A stretch of DNA of 14,143 nucleotides from Alectryocaccomicrobium faecavium. Its GTDB lineage: Bacteria; Bacillota; Clostridia; Christensenellales; Aristaeellaceae. This document shows positions 1-6,143 of this stretch, piece by piece (position 1 is the first letter of the stretch; each line of letters begins with the position of its first letter). The position numbers and the translations under genes were made by a program. Location of the stretch: NCBI GenBank assembly GCA_018713425.1, contig DVOT01000145.1, positions 1 through 14,143 of the forward strand. Reading direction: 5' to 3'. A model generated the notes under the pieces. It saw only the letters and a program-made list of their open reading frames with translations, searched no databases and was not told the origin of the DNA.

Positions 1-1457
1 GTGAGGGTGAGCAGGGAAACTTCCGGCGTGTTGAACAGGCGGAAGGGGAATTTGACCGCGTCGGTCGCGCCGAGCCCGCCGGTGACATACATCACGGTGT
101 TGCCGACGGTGATCTGCCCGCGCACGCGGGATTGATCCGGGAACCAGCCGTGGTAGGAACCCTGTAAAGCGTCGGGCACATAGAGCGCGCCATAGCCGGG
201 CACGCGCACCACGCCGCCGCAATAGTGCCCCGCCAGCACGAGATCTGGCGCGTAGAGGTATTCGTTGGGCGTGGCAGAATGGTCGTCCTGCACGATGGAC
301 AGCAGCGAATCCATGGGCGGCACGTGCGAAAGCGAGATGTGCACATCGTCCGCGCCCATCTGGCTGATGGCGGAAAGCAGATCCTGCGCCTGGCGGTAGC
401 GGTAATCGGTGAAGGGATATTGGATATAATCCGCGCCGATGCCGCTCAGGTAGCCGATGCGCTCGGTTTCCAGCTGGTCTTCGTACATATCGACAGCGTC
501 CTTGGCGCTGACGCCCAGTTGCGAGAAGGGGGAGAGCCAGAGCGTGGCCGAGTCGGTGGTGCCCACGGTAAGGGAAACCGGCGCGTCCAGATACGTGGCG
601 CCCAGATCAATGGCTTCCAGCACCCAGTCTTCCAGCACGCGTTGATCGAGCGTGCCCTCCTCCTCGCGAATTTGGGAGAGCAGCGGCCCGGGATCGGAAT
701 CGCCCGCAATGAAATACACGTTCCGGCACGTGCTGAGCCCGCGCAAAAAGTTGAGGAAGGGCTCCGCGTTCCCGCTGGCGCCCACCATGTCGCCCGTGAT
801 GAGCATAATATCGTAATCCAGGTTGTTCACCGTGCGCAGCAGCGTGGATTGCTCGGTGCCGAATTCCGCGGCGTGCAAATCCGAAATGTGCAAAATGCGG
901 TAGTTCTCCAGCGCCGAAGGCAGGCCGGCAATGGCAATGGTCTCTTCATCCACGCTGATGCTCTGGTTGTTCAGCGCCAGCAGCATCAGAAAAATGATGA
1001 TGAAACTGGCAAGGATGAAAAAGCGGAAGGTCAGCGGAATGCGAAAAACGCGCCGCTTGCCATCGCCTTGCGAGTAGGAAAAGGCGTTGAACCGCTTCAT
1101 GCCCGCCATCGTCGCCTTGCCAACGCGGCGGGCCACCTGGCGGCTGGCGTTTTCTTTTCCCGCGGATTTGGCGCCGGTTTTGGCTTTGGCAGGCCGCGGG
1201 GAAAGCGGCGCGTCGTCGTCATACACGGCGCGGTGCTTTCTGGGCGCTTTGGCTTTGCCGGCTTTTTCCCCCGCGTCCTTGTGCGCGCGGGGCTTTTGGG
1301 CCGCGCTTGCCGCCGCTTTTTTGCTCGCCGCCTTTTCGGAAGCGGGCGCTTTTTCCTCCGGCGCGCGCGCGGAAGAGGATGTATGGGCATCGCGCGCGCG
1401 TTCGGCGGAAAGCCGCGCCTCGCGCCGCGATAAAGGCTTTTTGGTTTCTTCGGGCAT
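1..1457 (-). CDS. Membrane-anchored metallophosphoesterase, C-terminus cut by the window edge
   Basis: Reading leftward from an ATG at 1457, 485 codons are visible without a stop, and the gene continues past base 1. TCCTTT at 1465-1470 is its AAAGGA ribosome binding site, 7 nt from the start. Residues 1-140 are a hydrophilic Ala/Lys/Arg/Glu-rich, probably disordered tail. About 142-162 (FRFFILASFIIIFLMLLAL) is one membrane segment, so the enzyme domain probably lies outside the membrane. The calcineurin-like fold shows in RILHISDLHAAEFG (D193, H195), ITGDMVG (D223), a late SHVP (H378) and AGHYCGG (H411). Two signature motifs are degenerate: the usual GNHD block reads GDSD (252-255) and the usual GHTHGG block reads GHYCGG. 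It therefore belongs to the YkuE-like metallophosphoesterase group, but its metal set and activity are uncertain. It diverges from radA. Confidence 0.85.
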   Translation of the reverse strand, partial: MPEETKKPLSRREARLSAERARDAHTSSSARAPEEKAPASEKAASKKAAASAAQKPRAHKDAGEKAGKAKAPRKHRAVYDDDAPLSPRPAKAKTGAKSAGKENASRQVARRVGKATMAGMKRFNAFSYSQGDGKRRVFRIPLTFRFFILASFIIIFLMLLALNNQSISVDEETIAIAGLPSALENYRILHISDLHAAEFGTEQSTLLRTVNNLDYDIMLITGDMVGASGNAEPFLNFLRGLSTCRNVYFIAGDSDPGPLLSQIREEEGTLDQRVLEDWVLEAIDLGATYLDAPVSLTVGTTDSATLWLSPFSQLGVSAKDAVDMYEDQLETERIGYLSGIGADYIQYPFTDYRYRQAQDLLSAISQMGADDVHISLSHVPPMDSLLSIVQDDHSATPNEYLYAPDLVLAGHYCGGVVRVPGYGALYVPDALQGSYHGWFPDQSRVRGQITVGNTVMYVTGGLGATDAVKFPFRLFNTPEVSLLTL

Positions 1458-1502
1458 GGTCGTGTCCTTTCGGGTATTTCCACAAAAATTCATCCACCAT
1501 AA

Positions 1503-1531
1503 ATTATAAACGCATATCGCCAATAAGGCAA
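1503..1531 (-). promoter_or_regulatory. Promoter for the metallophosphoesterase gene
   Basis: On the minus strand, TTGCCT (1526-1531; 4 of 6 matches to TTGACA) is followed after 17 bp by a perfect TATAAT (1503-1508). This places the start site roughly 40 bp upstream of the ATG at 1457. It is arranged back to back with the radA promoter. Confidence 0.55.
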
Positions 1532-1535
1532 GGCG

Positions 1536-1544
1536 TGGTATAAT
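1536..1544 (+). promoter_or_regulatory. Extended -10 promoter for radA
   Basis: TGGTATAAT is a perfect -10 hexamer (1539-1544) with the TG of an extended -10. No good -35 box lies at the usual distance, which fits an extended -10 promoter. The identical nonamer precedes the operon that starts at 4209. The region is shared with the divergent promoter on the other strand. Confidence 0.55.
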
Positions 1545-1595
1545 ATTTCATGGTAACTTTTTCAGCACTTTTCGTGGGAGACGGGGGAGATTTGC

Positions 1596-2996
1596 GTGGC
1601 GAAGGTGAAAACGTCGTTCGTGTGCGGCGAGTGCGGCTATGAAAGCGCCCGCTGGTATGGCAAGTGCCCGCAGTGCGGCAGTTGGAACGCCATGAGCGAG
1701 GTGGAAATTGCGCCCCGGCAGGAAGAGGCCAAGCGCAACCGGCACGCGGGGGACGGCGCGGCGCAGGCCTATCTCATCGGCGATATTCCCGAAGAAGCGG
1801 CGCAGCGCCTCTCCAGCGGCATTGGCGAGCTGGACCGCGTGCTGGGGGGCGGCGCGGTGGAAGGCGCGGTGATGCTGGTGGGCGGCGACCCGGGCATCGG
1901 CAAATCCACGCTGCTCACGCAGGCTTCGGCCAATATGGCGCGCGCGGGGATCCCGGTGCTGTACGCTTCGGGCGAGGAATCCGCGCGGCAGATCAAATTG
2001 CGCGCGCGGCGGCTGGGCGCGGAGGCCGCCGGGTTTTACGTGCTGGCGGAAAACGATATGGAAGCCGTGCTGCACGCGGCGCAAAAGCTGGGCGCGCGCA
2101 TGCTGGTGATCGATTCCATCCAGACGATGCTGCTGCCGGGCATCGCCAGCACGCCGGGCAGCGTGACCCAGGTGCGCGAAACGGCCACGGCCTTGATTCG
2201 CTATGCCAAGCAGAACGGCTGCGGCGCGTTTTTGGTGGGGCACGTCACCAAGGAAGGCTCGCTGGCCGGGCCCCGCGTGCTCGAGCACATGGTGGATGTG
2301 GTGCTCTATTTTGAGGGCGACCGCCAGCACCAGTACCGCATGCTGCGCGCGGTGAAAAACCGCTATGGCTCCAGCAACGAGCTGGGCATGTTCGAAATGG
2401 CGGGCGATGGCATGCGCGAGGTGAAGAACGCCTCGGAAATGCTCCTCTCCGAGCGCGCGGCGGACGCGAGCGGCTCCGTCGTGATGTGCGCCATGGAGGG
2501 CACCCGGCCCATGCTCACGGACGTGCAGGCGCTCGTGACCACCACGGTGTTTGGCAATCCGCGGCGCATGGCCAGCGGCGTGGACCAGGGGCGGCTGGCG
2601 CTGTTGCTCGCGGTGCTGGAAAAGCGCGCGGGCTTCCGGCTTTACGACCAGGATGTGTACATCAACATCGCTGGCGGCATGACGCTCACCGAGCCGGCGG
2701 CGGATCTGGCGCTGGTGCTGGCGGTGGCTTCCTCCCGCTGGAACGTGAGCCCGGGAACGGATTTTGCCGCCATGGGCGAGGTGGGATTGGCGGGCGAGGT
2801 GCGCGCCATCGCGCACGCGCAGCGCCGGGTGGACGAATGCGTGCGGCTGGGCTTCCGGCGCATCGTGCTGCCGCGCGCCAATTTGCGCCAGATCCAGGCG
2901 CCGGAAGGCGCGCAGATTGTGGGCGTGAGCACGGTGCTGGAAGCGACCGCGCTGCTCAAGCGGACGAATCGGGCCAATGCCCAGGAAGGGGAATGA
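1596..2996 (+). CDS. radA: DNA repair protein RadA (branch-migration ATPase)
   Basis: The 466-aa product has the family's normal length and domain order. It has an N-terminal C4 zinc finger (C10, C13, C24, C27; CGEC and CPQC), a RecA-like ATPase with Walker A GDPGIGKST at 97-105 and a hydrophobic-Asp strand VIDSIQT at 171-177, the RadA signature KNRYG at 254-258, and a C-terminal Lon-like domain containing TEPAADLALVLAVASS. In the family, RadA promotes branch migration of recombination intermediates and acts in the cytoplasm on DNA with RecA. The start is GTG at 1596: it gives the conserved MAKxKTxFVC beginning and has GGGGGAG at 1583-1589 as ribosome binding site. The nitroreductase gene follows after 6 bp, so the two are probably cotranscribed. 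The common neighbour disA is not seen here. Confidence 0.97.
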   Translation: MAKVKTSFVCGECGYESARWYGKCPQCGSWNAMSEVEIAPRQEEAKRNRHAGDGAAQAYLIGDIPEEAAQRLSSGIGELDRVLGGGAVEGAVMLVGGDPGIGKSTLLTQASANMARAGIPVLYASGEESARQIKLRARRLGAEAAGFYVLAENDMEAVLHAAQKLGARMLVIDSIQTMLLPGIASTPGSVTQVRETATALIRYAKQNGCGAFLVGHVTKEGSLAGPRVLEHMVDVVLYFEGDRQHQYRMLRAVKNRYGSSNELGMFEMAGDGMREVKNASEMLLSERAADASGSVVMCAMEGTRPMLTDVQALVTTTVFGNPRRMASGVDQGRLALLLAVLEKRAGFRLYDQDVYINIAGGMTLTEPAADLALVLAVASSRWNVSPGTDFAAMGEVGLAGEVRAIAHAQRRVDECVRLGFRRIVLPRANLRQIQAPEGAQIVGVSTVLEATALLKRTNRANAQEGE

Positions 2997-3002
2997 CGGA
3001 AT

Positions 3003-3754
3003 ATGCTAAACGAAACTTTGCGTCAACTGGACGCGCGCAAATCCGTGCGCGCCTTTGAGGAACGGGAGATTTCCGCGCAGGACAAAGCGGCGATTTTGCG
3101 CGCCGCCGCCATGGCGCCCACGGCGGGCAATCAGCAACTGTATACGATTTTGGACATCACGGATCCCGCCCTGCGCGCGCGCCTGGCCGAAACTTGCGAC
3201 CACCAGCCCTTTATCGCCAGCGCGAAGATGGCGCTCATTTTCTGCGCCGATTGCCAGAAATGGTACGACGCGTTTGCCGACGCGCACTGCGCGCCGCGCA
3301 AGCCGGGCGCGGGCGATTTGCTGCTCGCTGTGGACGACGCGCTGATCGCCGCGCAAAACGCCGTGGTCGCCGCGCAGAGCCTGGGCATAGGCTCTTGCTA
3401 CATCGGCGATATTATGGAAAATTGCGAAACGCACCGCGCGCTGTTGCACCTGCCGGAATACGTGTTGCCGCTATGCTGGTCTTTGGCTATCCCACCGCGC
3501 AGCAGCGCGAGCGGCAAAAGCCCGAGCGCGTGGCGCTCAAACACATTGTGCACGAGAATGGCTATCGCCATATGGACGCGGAAGAATTGCGGGAAATGTT
3601 CGCGCCCAAGGCCGCGGCGCGCGGCTATGAGGAGTGGATGCGCGCGTTTTGCGAGCGGAAATACAACTCCGCCTTTTCCCGGGAAATGTCGCGCTCGGTG
3701 GCCCGGTATTTGGAAAACTTCATGGAATGCGCCGAAAGGAAGGAGAATGAGTAA
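3003..3754 (+). pseudogene. Nitroreductase-family flavoprotein gene with an internal frameshift
   Basis: The start is ATG 3003, with a GGAAGGGG ribosome binding site inside the radA end. The first 156 codons encode an FMN-dependent nitroreductase: RKSVRAFEEREIS (12-24), APTAGNQQ (38-45), FIASAKMALIFCAD (70-83) and AQSLGIGSCYIGDIMENCE (124-142). At about 3462-3472 the homology moves to the -1 frame, which continues as AAMLVFGYPTAQQRERQKPE and ends at TAA 3752-3754, adding 95 residues. Joined, the two parts give about 250 aa, the normal size for the family. In the original frame translation instead runs on, without family resemblance, to a stop at 4029-4031. No slippery heptamer is visible, so either a real mutation or an assembly error is more likely than programmed frameshifting. 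The substrate is unknown; family members reduce nitroaromatics, quinones or flavins with NAD(P)H. Confidence 0.85.
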
Positions 3755-3757
3755 AAT

Positions 3758-3787
3758 AGCCCGCCGCCCGATCTTGGGCGGCGGGCT
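3758..3787. terminator. GC-rich 12-bp hairpin after the radA operon
   Basis: AGCCCGCCGCCC (3758-3769) and GGGCGGCGGGCT (3776-3787) pair perfectly around the loop GATCTT. It starts 3 bp after the nitroreductase stop, so it is the natural terminator of that operon. There is no clear T run on the plus strand; the minus-strand reading is followed by ATTTTA. Confidence 0.6.
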
Positions 3788-3827
3788 TAGAGTATTGACA
3801 AAGTATCGAAAGAACGAAGCTTTCATC

Positions 3828-3854
3828 AGAAATGACGGCGTGTACGTCATTTCT
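3828..3854. other. Perfect 10-bp inverted repeat, intergenic
   Basis: AGAAATGACG (3828-3837) and CGTCATTTCT (3845-3854) are exact reverse complements around a 7-nt loop. It lies in the gene-free stretch 3755-4208, between the first hairpin and the structured repeat. It has no T run and its function is unknown. Confidence 0.5.
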
Positions 3855-3874
3855 GGTATTTTTCGGGAGCAAAT

Positions 3875-3971
3875 GCTTGCAAAAAGGCGAAGGCCCGAAG
3901 GGCTGAAGTGCCGAGCACACGAAGTGCGCAGGCACGGAACACCGCGCAAGCGAAGCGCAGAGCGGTGCGAA
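3875..3971 (+). repeat. Structured multi-stem repeat, copy 1
   Basis: This 97-nt element folds into consecutive stems. Stem I is GCCC/GGGC with a GAA loop (3893-3903). Stem II is GTGCC (3908-3912)/GGCAC (3931-3935), enclosing stem III GCAC (3915-3918)/GTGC (3924-3927). Stem IV is CACCGC (3940-3945)/GCGGTG (3962-3967), with an inner GCGAAGC mini-hairpin at 3950-3956. Single-stranded joints are GA, GCA, GGAA and CGAA. A second copy at 14020-14128 keeps the joints and all stems while changing paired bases together. No protein-coding signal was found in it. It could be a structured RNA, a 3' UTR element or a mobile hairpin repeat. Confidence 0.7.
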
Positions 3972-3991
3972 ACGGAAAAATACATTCCCGC

Positions 3992-4108
3992 CCCGATTGC
4001 TGGCCGTCGAAGCCCGCGAAGCGGTGCGTAGACAAGCAATCGGGAAATCTCGCCCGCAAACCGCAGGTTTGTGGGCGATCAGCCCGTCTGGCCAGTGCTG
4101 CTCGCCAG
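3992..4108. other. Cluster of three further hairpins
   Basis: Directly after the repeat copy come three more foldable units. CCCGATTGCT (3992-4001) pairs perfectly with AGCAATCGGG (4035-4044) and contains a smaller CCGC-GAA-GCGG hairpin (4014-4024). CGCCCGCAAACC (4051-4062) pairs with GGTTTGTGGGCG (4066-4077) with one G-T wobble. CTGGC (4088-4092) pairs with GCCAG (4104-4108). With the features to the left they fill most of the gene-free stretch 3755-4208. Confidence 0.5.
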
Positions 4109-4144
4109 GCGGTTTCCTTTGCGCTTTTGCGGCGAAAAATTCCC

Positions 4145-4172
4145 TTGCATCCAGAGGATTGTGTGGTATAAT
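4145..4172 (+). promoter_or_regulatory. Extended -10 promoter for the five-gene operon
   Basis: TGGTATAAT at 4164-4172 gives a perfect TATAAT (4167-4172) with an upstream TG. TTGCAT at 4145-4150, 16 bp upstream, is a weak -35 candidate. The start of transcription would fall near 4179, about 30 bp before the ATG at 4209. The hairpin cluster is therefore upstream of, not inside, this transcript. Confidence 0.6.
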
Positions 4173-4208
4173 AAACGCAAAATATACTTTCCTAATGGAG
4201 GGATAGAA

Positions 4209-6143
4209 ATGTCCATTGTACGACTTCCTGCCATTCCACTCATTGCCAACGATCCATATTTTTCCTACTGGTGCCCGGGCGACCGGCTCACCGACGCGGA
4301 CACCTGCCACTGGTGCGGCGAGGCAAAGCCCATCCGCGGCCTGCTCACCATTGACGGCCAACCCCATCGCTTCCTCGGTCTGGGCGACGCGCCCGCCATG
4401 CAGACCCTCCGCCAGGAAGTGACGCCCACAGCGACGGAGTGCGTGCTATCCGCGGCGGGCGTGGAACTGGCGCTGCGCTTCACGGGCGCGGCCTTGCCCG
4501 ACGATCTGGACGTGCTCAGCGCGCCCATCACCATGGTGGATTTTGCGCTGCGCGCCGTGGACGGCAAGGCGCACGAGTGCTCGCTCACGCTATCGTTCTC
4601 CGCCGCGCTGTGCGCGTTTGGCGAAGAGCCGCGCGATATGCACGCGATCTCCTATTCCCTGGGCGGCAAGAACGTGGCCTTCCTGGGCCAACTCACGCAA
4701 AAGCCGCTCTCCCATTCGGGCGACCACACCACCATCGATTGGGGCTATCTGTATTTGATGAGCGCCGCGCCGCTGCGTTGTTCGCAGGAGGGGCTATCCC
4801 TTTGCTGGAATGGAAGCGTAGCGGAAGAAGCGGCAAAGATCCGCGCGTTGGTGGCTTACGACGACATCGCTTCCATCAACTATTTTGGTTCCCTGCGCAA
4901 GGCCTGGTGCTTCCGCGACGGCAGCACCATCGTGGATTGGCTGCGCATTTTCGACGCGCGCTGGGCGGAAATCCAGCAAAAGTGCCGCGCGCTGGACAAA
5001 AAAGTGTTGGACGAGGCCGAGGCCATTGGCGGCGTGGACTACGCGCTGATCGCCGCCGCCGCGTGGCGGCACACGTTCGCCGCGCACAAGCTGATTGCTG
5101 ACGAGATGGGCCGCATGGTGCTGCTCTCTAAGGAAAACGATTCCAACGGCTGCATCGGCACGGTGGACATCAGCTATCCTTCCGCGCCCATTTTCCTCAA
5201 ATATTGCCCGCAGTTGGTGAACGCGCTGTGCCGCGGCGTGCTCAAGTTTGCCGAAATGCCCGTATGGGAAGAGGACTACGCCCCGCACGACATTGGCCGC
5301 TACCCCTACGCCACCGGCCAGGTGTACGCCGCATGCGACCGCAGCGTGTTCCGCCAGAACGCAGCGGTGCATCCACCGTATTACCTCTATCCCGCGGGGA
5401 CGAACGCCTATAACCCGCACGACCAAATGCCCGTGGAGGAATGCGGCAACATGCTGATCATGCTCTATGCCGCGCTGCGCGCCACGGGGGACGCCTCGCT
5501 GATCCAGGCGCACCGCGCCACGCTGGAAAAGTGGGCAAAATACCTGTGCGAATACGGCGAAGATCCCGGCGAGCAGCTATGCACGGACGATTTTGCCGGG
5601 CACCTGGCGCACAATGTGAACCTGGCGGCCAAGGCGCTGGTGGGTGTGGCCTGCTATGCCCGCCTGGTGGCGACCCTGGGCGAGGACGCTTCCGCCTGGG
5701 AGCGCGAAACCGCGCGTTTGCGCGATAGCTTCCTCGCGCGCGCGCAAAAGCCCGGCGGCGGCCCGCTCACCTTCGACGGCGTGGGCTGGAGCATGAAATA
5801 CAACCTGGTGTGGGATGAGATTCTTGGCCTTGATTTGCTGCCGCGCGAATACTACGCGGAGGAGGTCGGCAGCTATGCGGCCCGCATGAACCGCTACGGT
5901 CTGCCGCTGGATTCGCGCAAGACCTACACCAAGAGCGATTGGGAGCTGTGGGTGGCCACCATGGCGCAATCGAAGGAGGAATTCTGCCGTTTCATCGCGC
6001 CCGTGGCCGCGTATCTGCGCGAAACGCCTTCGCGCGTGCCCTTCTCGGATTGGTATGATACGGTCACCGGCCAATACGAACACTTCATCGCGCGTGCCGT
6101 GCAGGGCGGCCTATACATGCCCATGCTGAAACACTGGAAATGA
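4209..6143 (+). CDS. GtaA/DUF4965-family six-hairpin protein (glutaminase-A-like)
   Basis: The 644-aa protein matches the glutaminase-A architecture: an N-terminal DUF4964/DUF5127-type beta region (about 1-255, beginning RLPAIPLIANDPYFSYW and DRLTDADTCHWCG), then an alpha/alpha six-hairpin domain. Typical blocks are DSNGCIGTVDISYPSAPIFL (311-330), DIGRYP (361-366), PVEECGNMLIMLYAAL (408-423), TDDFAGHLAHNVNLAAKA (459-476), SRKTYTKSDWELW (569-581) and PFSDWYDTVTG (611-621). No signal peptide is seen, so it should be cytoplasmic, unlike the secreted fungal glutaminases. The start is ATG 4209, with GGAGGG at 4198-4203 region; an in-frame ATG at 4071 lies in the hairpin region and upstream of the promoter. 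The stop overlaps the next start (ATGA). Glutaminase activity is only the family name; many bacterial members sit beside carbohydrate genes, so a glycoside role is possible. Confidence 0.88.
   Translation: MSIVRLPAIPLIANDPYFSYWCPGDRLTDADTCHWCGEAKPIRGLLTIDGQPHRFLGLGDAPAMQTLRQEVTPTATECVLSAAGVELALRFTGAALPDDLDVLSAPITMVDFALRAVDGKAHECSLTLSFSAALCAFGEEPRDMHAISYSLGGKNVAFLGQLTQKPLSHSGDHTTIDWGYLYLMSAAPLRCSQEGLSLCWNGSVAEEAAKIRALVAYDDIASINYFGSLRKAWCFRDGSTIVDWLRIFDARWAEIQQKCRALDKKVLDEAEAIGGVDYALIAAAAWRHTFAAHKLIADEMGRMVLLSKENDSNGCIGTVDISYPSAPIFLKYCPQLVNALCRGVLKFAEMPVWEEDYAPHDIGRYPYATGQVYAACDRSVFRQNAAVHPPYYLYPAGTNAYNPHDQMPVEECGNMLIMLYAALRATGDASLIQAHRATLEKWAKYLCEYGEDPGEQLCTDDFAGHLAHNVNLAAKALVGVACYARLVATLGEDASAWERETARLRDSFLARAQKPGGGPLTFDGVGWSMKYNLVWDEILGLDLLPREYYAEEVGSYAARMNRYGLPLDSRKTYTKSDWELWVATMAQSKEEFCRFIAPVAAYLRETPSRVPFSDWYDTVTGQYEHFIARAVQGGLYMPMLKHWK

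Noticed and set aside
225..1433. 402-codon plus-strand open frame
   Set aside because: It lies opposite the metallophosphoesterase. Its translation is Arg/Gly/His-rich with no family resemblance, while the minus strand shows clear motifs and a ribosome binding site.
1548..2816. 422-codon minus-strand open frame
   Set aside because: It is antisense to radA, whose assignment is certain. The frame is an effect of high GC content.
3462..3475. Programmed -1 ribosomal frameshift in the nitroreductase gene
   Set aside because: There is no X-XXY-YYZ slippery heptamer, and the family does not normally need a shift.
3875..3971. CRISPR array or tRNA
   Set aside because: There are no regular direct repeats with spacers. 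The stems do not fit a cloverleaf with conserved T-loop and anticodon positions.
4071..4208. Longer in-frame start for the GtaA-type protein
   Set aside because: It would begin inside a hairpin and upstream of the promoter at 4145-4172, while ATG 4209 has a GGAGGG site and matches the family N-terminus.
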